Shown piece after piece: positions 46,401-57,900 of a DNA stretch of 64,000 nt. This stretch comes from Mytilus edulis. Taxonomy: Eukaryota; Mollusca; Bivalvia; Mytilida; Mytilidae. Position numbers and translations under genes: made by a program. The notes under the pieces were generated by a model that saw only the letters and a list, made by a program, of their open reading frames with translations, was not told the DNA's origin and made no database searches. The number at the start of each line of letters is the position of its first letter. Positions within the stretch are counted from its first letter, which is position 1. The stretch lies in contig NC_092351.1 in NCBI RefSeq assembly GCF_963676685.1, positions 38,802,733 through 38,866,732 on the forward strand, in the 5' to 3' direction.

Positions 46401-47951
46401 ATCCCATGACGGTAACCAACTCGACAGATATCCCATGACGATAACCAACTCGACAGATATCCCATGACGGTAACCAACTCGACAGATATTTCATGACGAT
46501 AACCAACTCGACAGATATCCCATGACGGTAACAAACTCGACAGATATTCCATTACAGATATCACATGACGGTAACCAACTCGAAAGATATTCCATGACGA
46601 TAACCAACTCGACAGATATCCCATGACGGTAACAAACTGGACAGATATTCCATTACAGATATCACATGACGGTAACCAACTCGAAAGATATCCCATGACG
46701 ATAACCAACTCGACAGATATCCCATGACGGTAACCAACTCGACAGATATCCCATGACGATAACCAACTCGACAGATATCCCATGGCGGTAACCAACTCGA
46801 CAGATATTCCATGACGGTAACCAACTCGACAAATATCCCATGACGGTAACCAACTCGACAGATATTCCATGACGGTAACCAACTCGACAGATATTTCATG
46901 ACGATAACCAACTCGACAGATATCCCATGACGGTAACCAACTCGACAGATATCCCATGACGGTAACCAACTCGACAGATATTCCATGACGGTAACCAACT
47001 CGACAAATATCCCATGACGGTAACCAACTCGACAGATATTCCATGACGGTAACCAACTCGACAAATATCCCATGACGGTAACCAACTCGACAGATATTCC
47101 ATGACGGTAACCAACTCGACAAATATCCCATGACGGTAACCAACTCGACAGATATTCCATGACATATAACCCATGACGGTGACCAACTCGAAAGATATCC
47201 CATGACGGTAACCAACTCGACAAATATCCCATGACGGTAACCAACTCGACAGATATCCCATGGCGGTAACCAACTAGACAGATATCCCATGACGGTAACC
47301 AACTCGACAGATATCCCATGACGGTAACCAACTCGACAGATATCCCATGACGGTAACCAACTCGACAGATATCCCATGACGGTAACCAACTCGACAGATA
47401 TCCCATGACGGTAACCAACTCGACAGATATCCCATGACGGTAACCAACTCGACAGATATCCCATGACGGTAACCAACTCGACAGATATTCCATGACGGTA
47501 ACCAACTCGACAGATATCCCATGATGGTAAACAACTCGACAGATATCCCATGACGGTAACCAACTCGCAACTGCGACAAAGCAAACATTATAAACTTAAT
47601 TAAATACAAATATTTCATCAAAAAACATTTTAACCTGCTGTTGTATCGACGAGCTCACTTTTCAGTCTGTTTTTAAAGTAAGTACGAATATTTTCCCTCT
47701 TTCTTACAATAAATGTATAGTGTTAGTATTTTGAAAGTCTGTCAACATGGTCAACTAAAGTATGGCAATCACAATTCAGCGTTAAATCATCGTGGTTTAG
47801 CAAATCAGTAACTGCATTTGAATAATTGCATTAACGCGTGTCACTTGTATGTTGTTTGTAACGCTAACTAAAGCAATAACTATCACATTGTTTTTGCTAC
47901 GTCGCAGTCACGAGTTGGTTAACCGTCATGGAATATCTGTTTCGCAGATGT
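43436..47951. repeat. inverted duplication, right arm (about 4.5 kb)
   Basis: This is the reverse complement of the left arm at 39441-40135: inner tail 43436-43545, expanded 29-bp array 43546-47566, non-repetitive part 47567-47900 and outer motif to 47951. The arm is longer than its partner almost entirely because of array length. The non-repetitive parts differ by scattered substitutions and small indels, so the duplication is not recent. Confidence 0.85.
43546..47566 (-). repeat. 29-bp minisatellite, about 138 copies
   Basis: The unit on the - strand is GAGTTGGTTACCGTCATGGG plus ATATCTGTC. Variants include ACCGTCA to ATCGTCA, CATGGGA to CATGGAA, CGAGTTGG to CGAATTGG and TGTCGAGTT to TGGCGAGTT. 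There are also CAGTGGATATC units and units with an inserted TGTAATG segment. Variants recur in fixed successions, so the array grew by copying blocks of units. Very long - strand ORFs (up to 678 codons) cover it in all three frames because the unit has no stop in any frame. They are best read as a consequence of the repeat, not as genes. Confidence 0.95.
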
Positions 47952-48300
47952 CAACAGAAATGTTTTATTGTCGTTTCCACAATGATATTTGTCGTCCTAT
48001 TTTGTCTTCGAAAGTGACATTAGGAATTATCACCGGGTTTTTGTTTACACGAGTAACAATAAGGGTATCACATGTGAAGGACCTGCTTACCCTTCCGGTG
48101 CAACAAAGGTAATTCTTTTTTTTTTGTAGGATTAATTTTGCTCAGTTTTTAGTTTTCTGTGTGCTGTCTTTTGTAGATTGTTTTCGTTTTTTTGTCGTTT
48201 TTTCGTGTTTTTGCAATGGTATTTGCAGTTCGTTTTCGTCTTATTAGTTTGACTATTCCTTTGATATCTTCCGTCTCTCTTTAGTATGTCGAAGGTTGCA
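47891..48300 (+). pseudogene. retroelement 3' end: ORF C-terminus and 3' region
   Basis: The frame LRRSHELVNRHGISVSQM followed by STEMF corresponds to GRHHELIDRYNKSVSEIL at the end of the reverse-transcriptase relic at 23507. The downstream block CCTGCTTACCCTTCCGG also follows that relic. Later text (TTAGTTTTCTGTGTGCTGTC, TTAGTTTGACTATTCCTTTG, ATCTTCCGTCTCTCTTTAG) is a 3' region I recall from mussel retroelements. The fragment overlaps the outer end of the right arm. Confidence 0.65.
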
Positions 48301-48347
48301 ATATATACCTTGATTAAAATGTTGTTTTTGTGTTCAAAGGTGAACAA

Positions 48348-48353
48348 TTTATT
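48348..48353 (-). promoter_or_regulatory. poly(A) signal AATAAA, MIEAP-like gene
   Basis: AATAAA on the - strand, about 150 bases after the stop of the MIEAP-like gene. Confidence 0.5.
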
Positions 48354-48501
48354 TTTGGTTAGATTGATCACTTGACATGCAGTATAATTATTGTTATAAA
48401 TGAATGCGAATTCATTATGAATACAATATACACGATATCTATACACTAATGCTGTTAGAAAGTTATTATGCCAATACTGAGGCTGAATGATTATCATTCG
48501 T

Positions 48502-48975
48502 TCACTGTTCATTTCGACCTCCTTCTTTCACCTTAACGCTCTGATTTGCCTCATCTGTTGGTATAATGACTTGGATGTTATCGTTCCCTTTGACAGAGTC
48601 ACGTACGATGAATGTAGACGATCCACATGTACTTGTTGCAGGTATGCTGTTTGCCAATCGGGAATCAATTTTCTGTTGCGTATCTGCCAGTACAGCAATA
48701 TCTTTACCCTGCACACTCCCTTTTTGTAAGATAGGACCATTATTGTGTAAAATCAAGGCAGGCCAGACCACAAAGTCGATGACGGATCCATTTTTGGTAT
48801 ATGGGGAGAACAGGTTTTTATCAATCGGCTTTCCTTCTAACTGGTCATAAACCAGAACCATTGACGGCTCTTTGATAACCATGCTCCAGCAAAGTTCTGT
48901 ACAACGTTTCACGAACTTGATGACTTGGTTTGGAGAACCAGACTTTCTGTAGCGTTCAAACTGTTTCACATTTTT
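48502..48975 (-). CDS. SPATA18: MIEAP-like gene, terminal exon (C-terminal domain)
   Basis: The acceptor TATTTTAG precedes AAAAATGTG. The exon has 157 codons and a TGA at 48504-48502. It contains nearly the whole recognised domain (CWSM..., IDFVVWPALILHNNGP) and a variable, Ser/Thr-rich tail ending KVKEGGRNEQ. Confidence 0.82.
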   Translation of the reverse strand, partial: KNVKQFERYRKSGSPNQVIKFVKRCTELCWSMVIKEPSMVLVYDQLEGKPIDKNLFSPYTKNGSVIDFVVWPALILHNNGPILQKGSVQGKDIAVLADTQQKIDSRLANSIPATSTCGSSTFIVRDSVKGNDNIQVIIPTDEANQSVKVKEGGRNEQ

Positions 48976-51900
48976 CTAAAATAAAAACAAAATGTTTTGA
49001 CATAGCATAATGTATGTTTTAATATTCAAATCAATGCAAAAATTTGTTGATCTTTTTCAATCATAAACAATGTTATGATTTATTACTTTCTAATAAAACA
49101 CTGCTTGGTGACTTTATCAATCTTGAAGACATTAACAACTCATATAAGATACGGTAGATTTTGACCAATGCTGTGATCATTTAAACGGTTCGATTTATTC
49201 GAGTTATTACAAAATGCACGATTATGTGGTTTATTGGTTCTTTTAAAGTTTTTCGGATACCAAAAAAGTAAAATCACAAAAATTCTGAACTCCGAGGAAA
49301 ATTCAAAACGAAAAGTCCCTAATCAAATGGCAAAATCAAATGCCTAAACACATCAAACGAATGGATAACAACTGTCATATTCCAGAATTGGTACAGGCAT
49401 TTTCTCATGTAGAAAATGGTGGATTGAACCTGGTGATATAGCTAGCCTAACCTCTCACTTGTAATGACAGTCCCATCCAATTCCATTATATTGACAACGG
49501 TGTGTGAATAAAACAAACAGACAGGTAAAAAAGGGTACAGCAGTCAACATTGTGTTATAATCGTAACCACTATAAAACAAACAAATATATATATATATAT
49601 ATATATATAACAAAGAAGCACAAAAAGGCATATAGACAAAGCAAATTAGCTTAAAAGGAAAGACAAGAGCATTTAACTTATCATCGCATATCAACACAAT
49701 GACGGGAGGTATAAGTACAGAGCAACGGTAATGTATATATATAAAAAAAAATAACTAGACAGGCATATCAATAAAGCACAGTCAAAAATGGAAAAGAATA
49801 CCAAAATTATCAAAGAAAAATAACACAATGATGGGATGTATAAGTCCAGAGTCACGTCAAATGGATTTCACAAGAAATAGACTAAACAGTATAAGAAATA
49901 TTTATAAAGACAACAGGCACCTTTTTATACAATTTTCAATTCCGAAATCATATTTCCAAGTATAAAGTAATCAAGGATCCACGAAAAACGAATCAATTTC
50001 AATATTTCTAAATCTCGAGTCGGTACTTGTACATATTTGTAAATTATATGTTTTAATGCATATATGTTACTGTTATTACCTACACGACATAATAATAATG
50101 GCAATATCAATAACAGATGTTTGCTCTTTACCATATTTGTGTGTGGTTTAAAAAAAAAAATTCTAGATGAGAATGCATCATTAACATGATATGCATAATT
50201 TATATCTGAATATGCTCGGACATTCGTTGTTTTAATTTTTCGCTTTTAGCTTACATCGACATTCTGCCTTAAAATGCAGAAACTAATATTTCTGTACGTG
50301 TTTAGTGCTTAATACTGGACCAAGTACATTTGTGTTCAATTTCGGTCATTAGTCATTGGTTTTGATGTTATATTTGTTATTCTCGAGGGATTTTGTCTGA
50401 TGCTTGGTCCGTTACTGTGTGTTACATTTTAGTATTGTGTCGTTGTTCTCCTCTTATATTTAATGCGTTTCCCTCGGTTTTAGTTTGTTACCCCGATTTT
50501 GTTTTTTGTCCATGTATTTATGAGTTTTGAACAGCGTATACTACTGTTGCCTTTATTTATCGTAACAAAGCTTTTTGTCTCTGTAAAAATGACAATGTCA
50601 ATGAAGATTTTGGATTTTAAAGCAGTCAGTGCAGAAGCTTTTCTTTTTCTCTCTTTTTTTTTTTTAACTTCAAAGCATTTCGATTAATTTTAAAACTTCA
50701 AAACGAGATACCACAATAAAAGTAAATGGCTATCTGCATCATGATAATCAAATGCACACTCTAATCATATTTATCTTTTCCTTTTCGTTATTCTGTATAT
50801 TGAAAGGCATTCCTTTTTTCTCTTCATTTCACGTTTTACTTGTGGATACCAATCGAACAAAGCAGCATAACTTTCAAATGGTAATTGTCACTGACATAAT
50901 TTCTCCCCGTCTTAAACGTACTTAAAATGGGAAATTACTCATTGTTTTATTTTTTAATTTTCGTCGTTTCAAAAAACTTTTACAGAACTTAAAATATTGT
51001 CAGAATATTATACAAAGCTCTAACTCAGACTTTGTAAAACATCACAAGTGTCTGAGCAGAAAGTTGATGAAGCAGGGGTACGTCAAAGAACGTCTCGTAC
51101 TTTTTCTGAAAAAAAAGTCCATCGGAAGGTACCAATATCTTGTTGATTTATAGTATTCCATATAAACTTCACAAACAATACACGATGGTTTTGAAGTATA
51201 GATTATGGGTATTGACATTGTTTATCGACTAAATAATGTGTTATTCTTTTATTTGTCTTTATGGATATAACTTTTACTGTTTAGTCTGTTTTTGATGATA
51301 TCCGTTAGACGTGACTCTGTACTTATGTATCCCATCATTATACCCCCGCTTTAAAAAAAAAAAGTGAATGTATACTGTTTTACCTCTGTCTCTCCGTCCA
51401 TCCATCCGTCCTTCCGTCCGTACGTCTGTCCGTCCCATGAAAATATTTCGTCGCATTTTTCTCAGGAACTACATTACAAGGATTTTTGAAATTTGGTTTC
51501 AGGATTTATAAAAGTCAGCTATACCGTGTTATACGTTTTCAGATTCATCACTCAACAACATCCTGTTTACCGAACACTACAACATTTCACACATGACATA
51601 AAAGTTGAAAATGTTCGTCACATTTTTCTCAGGAACTGCATAAAAAGGCTATCTGAAATTTGGTTTCAGGGTTTATATAAGTCAGCAATACTGTGTGATG
51701 CGTCTTCAGAGTCATCACTCAACAACCACCTGTTTACCGTCAAGTATTTGGCGGGGGTATCATCAGTGAGCAGTTTCACTTGTTTTGTTATTGTTCTAAT
51801 GATTAGTCATAATTAATAAATGTATATGTTCAACTATCTAAACTAGACGTTAGAGAAACAAGTTTTAAACAACTTGTTTAAGACTAATGAGTTTTGTCTC

Positions 51901-54900
51901 AATAACAAAAAGATATAATGCGCAAAACAATAAAGGGATTGACTTCAAAACACAAGTCAACAGTTTTTACCTGCATGACATATTCCAATAGCTTTTTATC
52001 ATACTTTCTTCGCTCGTGGACAATATTAAGTAACTCCTCCATGCATTTCTGTATAGCAAGTATTTTCAGCATATTTTCCTACAATACATAAGTCAGTTGC
52101 ATTGTTTTGCATTTTGAACTAAGTAATAACATTAACGGTACCAATTTTACTGCCCAACATTTGCATTTCGACAATACATGTCTCTCCGGTGATTCTGGAT
52201 GCGAAAATATGTATAATTCTAAATCCTAATTCTAATTCTGAAGAGCTGGGGTGGTTATACTTTAGGGACTATCAGTTCACCATCAGAGACACGACACAGT
52301 GGTATAGTTATGAGTTATCAGCCGCATTTTTTTGTTTTTAAATATGTTGCCTGATTAAGACACTGAATACTGTATATTTGTATAATCATGTCAAATTTTC
52401 TCCTGAATGGCTGCTAAAAATGAAATATTGGAAATTTTAGTATGCTCGACATGTTTCCTGGAAAAACGCCCAACAATTTTGTTTCGAGGCCAAGTGTGTA
52501 TACCTGTGTTGGTTGAGCTTCAGATTTAAGAGTCAACGAAGTTACAGCTAATTTAATACAACAACTTACTGCATTCGCCTTTTGGTTTGGTACTTGTGTT
52601 GCAGCCTGTCAAAGAATGAATTTAATGAGTTTAAATTTTCAATCGAACAGTTTAAGATGTATTGTTTCATTTAATTATTTCATGTCGTGCAGTATTTAAT
52701 AATTTTAATATATCGATGAATCATTTTAATTTTTGATTTGAAATACGTTTTTAGCCCCAAAAATATGTAAATGGTGAGCTGCATCAAATAACACCAATAA
52801 GGTAGTGATAAGCCAAAGTGCAAAACCAAACATTTGTGAGTGTGAAACTTCAGTAAAAGAGAAAAGTTGAGGAGCACTGGATACCAAAAACTTCAATCTT
52901 ATATAAGTTAATGTACTCAGCCTTAAAACTAATAGTTTTATCATGCTAGAGATGTCAGTGATGCTCGATGATATATATAGGATGAAATATAATAAACACG
53001 CTGCAGACTGAAAAAGGCCTACTTAATTAACAAAAGAATGAACAAACAACGAATAGGAATCTGCGTGAAGGAGATAAATATTTTAAAATCAAATTATTTT
53101 ATCATGAGTGAAACAACATCACATTTCAACAAAAGAATATCCATAGTTTCATGCTATGTCAGTATCGAAGTACTGAGCTACTGTCATTATGATATCCTCG
53201 TTTTCTTTTAGAACTACAGCAGAGGAAACAACCCAATGACAGTACTATACGGTAGTAACTGCACCAGATGAGCATTGCAATATTGTACAGAACTGTAAAT
53301 TGGTGTCACTACTGAGTTTTAAAATGTCTTTATAATGTTTGCTTTAATATATTAAAAAATCCAAAGCCCAAGTTCAAACGTCGAATAAGTCTTATCACCG
53401 AAAAGAAACATACATCATGTAAGACGCAGACACAGAATCAGGGCAATGGAAGAAGTAGATGCATTTCCTAATTTCAAATAGTTCATCTTAAATTTCATAA
53501 ACGTATTAATACCGATTAAAAAGCAGGCATGTCACACGTTCTGTCATTACACGTGCTCCAGAAAAAATATCTTTATTATGTACGCTCAAAACCGTTTGGT
53601 GAACAAAATGAAATGAATATTAGCTGTCAAATTTTTAACATAATGAAAAGAATATCTAATTTACTAAACGCCCAAAAAGACGATTTTTTACAATGAATGG
53701 ACGTGTTATTATGGATCAGCATTTGACATGTATTTAATAAGCCATCTCATTTAAGAGAGGCGAAATATACTGAATGGATATTTAAACGCGAAAATAAACT
53801 GACAACGCCATGGCAATTTATTTTTATAAAGCTGTTTGATTTCTAGTCATCGATTAAGATATATACATGTACATCATCAATTTGTCTTGTAAAAGATTAT
53901 ATTGTATAAGCAGAATGATTCAACGAAATGATCCTTTCTTTGTTTTGCTTTCCAATATGGACACTCTTTCATTTTTATCAACTGAACCTGCAATGTAAAT
54001 GCGTAATCCCTCTCGCCTAAATTGCACAAGTACGAATTCGAATAAGTTGAAGTGTAACTTAAGAGGTAACAGTCTATTCATCACAGTTAAAGCTGAAAAA
54101 TATTACAACTTACCATATTTGCCTTTTGGTTTGGCACTTGTGTTACAGTCTGTGAAATAATGATTTAAACAAGTTTACATTTATGTTTTTTTTTATATTG
54201 TTATGATGTCATTTCACGCAGTATTTAATCATTTTAATATATCGATTGATTTTTTTTTATGTTTTCATTTAAAATAACTTGTTTAGTAAGAAATCAAGTA
54301 AATGGTTAGCTGCACCAAATAACATTAATTAGTCAGTGATAAACTCTAATATAAAAATAAAATAAAAATATAATTTCTGAGTGTGGAACTACTGAAATAT
54401 AGCTCAAACTTGTAAGTGAGTAGCTGCATACGAATATGAATAATATGAGAGTGCTTAACCATATTAATAGCTTCAAATGCGAACGAAAAGCTGCAGTAGA
54501 ATAGCGCCAATGTGTGAAGGGGAAAAATACATACTTAGTTTAAGTGTAACACTACAGTGGAATACACGAACCATTGCGCGACAAACTGCAGAATAACTCC
54601 CAAACGGTGTGATAAACTGCAGTAAAATTACGACCAAAAAGTGTGAGAAACGGCAGTAAAATTACGACGAAATAGTGTGATAAACTGCAGTAAAATTACG
54701 ACCAAATAGTGTGATAAACTGCAGTAAAATTACGACCAAATAGTGTGATAAACTGCAGTAAAATTACGACCAAATACTAGTAGTGTGATAAACTGCAGAG
54801 GAATATCAACAAGTTTGAGTAATAAACTACGATAGAATTGAAAAAAGAAATATATCGCTAAATATACTTAGTAGATATTCAAACTCATTAGTCGATCACA

Positions 54901-57900
54901 AACTGACAGTCCCATTACAAATACGAAAAATTACAACTATTTACAATCAATAACTCACCTTTTTATCTTCTTCTACTTTAGTGTTTGGGGAAAAGTGTGT
55001 CTAAAACAAACAGAATTGAAGTAAATACATTTCTAAAGGAATTATCTCTGTGATAGTTAGCAAAGATGTAAATCAGAAATTATTCTGTAACAATCACTAT
55101 TGTTGACTTTTTTTTTACATTTATAATTATTATTTTTGTACTGATACGTTAAAACTAGTATAATCATATGTTTGATAAGCCATATTAAACTATAGAAAGT
55201 GTAGCACGAAAGAATAGATGGTAATTAAACCTACTAAAGATAGGTAAAGCATTCACCTTTATATCAAAATACGCCTTAACCATTATAACACAATGCTCTG
55301 CTATTGACAATAAAAAGTTACAATTATTTGAAATCCTGAATGGCTGACAAAATACATTATATTCATTGGTCCCTGTTGAAAATCGAGTTTACAGAAATTT
55401 TATACTCTTAACTTTTTTACTGAGTTTCGATGAAATCAGTTTACTGATATATGCCAAATACTATTTTCAAAAAAACAATTTGCGATAAAAATTGATCGTA
55501 AGGTATACTGAATTGTTCACGACTTGATAGTGATTTTACTTGAAGGTGAAAAGTGGCGCAGTTGAGAATTGCTTTGTATTACCATATTTTAACTTTGCTA
55601 CAAATTGAAATTATTATCTTACAAAGTAAAATTGTAACTTTCTAATTGCATACGCCTCACGAACTGGAAGTGTAAGTCATGTTTATGTTTACTCTTTTTC
55701 ATTTCATTCGCCTTACGAACTGGAAGTGTAAGCCTTGATTATTTTTACTCTTTCACATTTCATACGCCTCACGAACTGGAAGTGTGGGCCTTGTTTATTT
55801 TTACTCTTTCCCATTTCATACGCCTCACGAACTGGAAGTGTAAGCCTTGTTTATTTTTACTCTTTCACATTTCATACGCCTCACGATCTGGAGGTGTAAG
55901 CTTTGTTTATTTTTACTCTTTTCCATTTCATACGCCTCACGAACTTGAAGTGTAAGCCTTATTTATTTTTACTCTTTCCCATTTCATACGCCTCACGAAC
56001 TGGAAGTGTAAGCCTTGTTTATTTTTATTCTTTCCAATTCCATACGCCTCAAGAACTGGAAGTGTAAGCCTTGTTTATTTTTACTCTTTCCAATTTCATA
56101 CGCCTTACGAACTGGAAGTGAAAGCCTTGTTTATTTTTACTCTTTCCCATTTCATACGCCTCACGAACTGGAAGTGTAAGCCTTGTTTTTTTTCTCTTTT
56201 CTATTGCATACGCCCCACGAACTGGAAGTGTAAGCCTTGTTTTTTTTTCTCTTTTCTATTGCATACGCCTCACGAACTGGAAGTGTTAGCCTAGTTTATA
56301 TTTACTCTTTTCTATTTCATACGCCTCACGAACTGGAGGTGTAAGCCTAGTTTATTTTTACTCTTTTCCATGTCATACGCCTCACGAACTGGAAGTGTAA
56401 GCCTAGTTCATTTTTAGTCTTTTCCATTTCATACGTCTCACGAACTGGAAGTGTAAGCCTTGCTTATGTTTACTCTTTTCTATTTCATACGCCTCACAAA
56501 CTGGAAGTGTAAGCCTAGTTTATTTTTACTCTTTTCCATTTCATACGCCTCACGAACTGGAAGATTAAGCCTAGTTTATTTTTACTCTTTCCCATTTCAT
56601 ACGCCTAACAAACTGAAAGTGTAAGCTTTGTTTATTTTTACTCTTTCCCGTTTCATACGCCTCAGGAACTGGAAGTGTAAGCCTAGTTTATTTTTACTCT
56701 TTTCCATTTCATACGCCTAACTAACTGAAAGTGTAAGCCTTCTTTATTTTTACTCTTTCCCATTTCATACGCCTCACGAACTGGAACTGTAAGTCTAGTT
56801 TATCTTTACTCTTTTCCATACCATACGCCTCACGTACTGGAAGTGTAAGCTTTGTTTATTTTTACTCTTTTCCATTTCATACGCCTCACGAACTTGAAGT
56901 GTAAGCCTTATTTATTTTTACTCTTTCCCATTTCATACGCCTCACGAACTGGAAGTGTAAGTCTAGTTTATCTTTACTCTTTCCCATGTCATACGCCTCA
57001 AGAACTGGAAGTGTAAGCCTTGGTTATTTTTACTCTTTCCCATTTCATACGCCTCACGAACTGGAAGTGTAAGCCTTGTTTATTTTTACTCTTTCCCATT
57101 TCATACGCCTCACGAACTGGAAGTGTAAGCCTTGTTTTTTTCTCTCTTTTCTATTGCATACGCCTCACGAACTGGAAGTGTTAGCCTAGTTTATGTTTAC
57201 TCTTTTCTATTTCATACGCCTCACGAACTGGAAGTGTAAGCCTAGTTTATTTTTACTCTTTCCCATGTCATATGCCTCACGAACTGGAAGAGTAAGCCTT
57301 GTTTGTTTTTACTCTTTTCTATTTCATACGCCTCACGAACTGGAAGTGTAAGCCTAGTTCATTTTTAGTCTTTTCCATTTCATACGTCTCACGAACTGGA
57401 AGTGTAAGCCTTGTTTATGTTTACTCTTTTCTATTTCATACGCCTCACAAACTGGAAGTGTAAGCCTAGTTTATTTTTACTCTTTTCTATTTCATACGCC
57501 TCACGAACTGGAAGATTAAGCCTAGTTTATTTTTACTCTTTCCCATTTCATACGCCTAACAAACTGAAAGTGTAAGCTTTGTTTATTTTTACTCTTTCCC
57601 GTTTCATACGCCTCAGGAACTGGAAGTGTAAGCCTAGTTTATTTTTACTCTTTTCCATTTCATACGCCTAACTAACTGAAAGTGTAAGCCTTCTTTAGTT
57701 TTACTCTTTCCCATTTCATACGCCTCACGAACTGGAACTGTAAGTCTAGTTTATCTTTACTCTTTTCCATACCATACGCCTCACGAACTGGAAGTGTAAG
57801 CTTTGTTTATTTTTACTCTTTTCCATTTCATACGCCTCACGAACTTGAAGTGTAAGCCTTATTTATTTTTACTCTTTCCCATTTCATACGCCTCACGAAC

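Noticed and set aside
43523-47621. Many long - strand ORFs (up to 678 codons) over the 29-bp array
   Set aside because: They follow directly from a 29-bp unit without stops on that strand and start at arbitrary ATGs in the unit. No domain or independent coding signal is seen. The array is reported as a repeat, with the frame property as a finding.
47849-48112. 87-codon + strand ORF as a gene
   Set aside because: Its centre matches the C-terminus of a retroelement ORF and its ends are arm sequence and retroelement 3' region, so it is a relic.
48132-48512. 126-codon - strand ORF next to the MIEAP-like terminal exon
   Set aside because: It is antisense to a retroelement 3' region, is Lys/Asn-rich, and overlaps the probable 3' UTR of the MIEAP-like gene.
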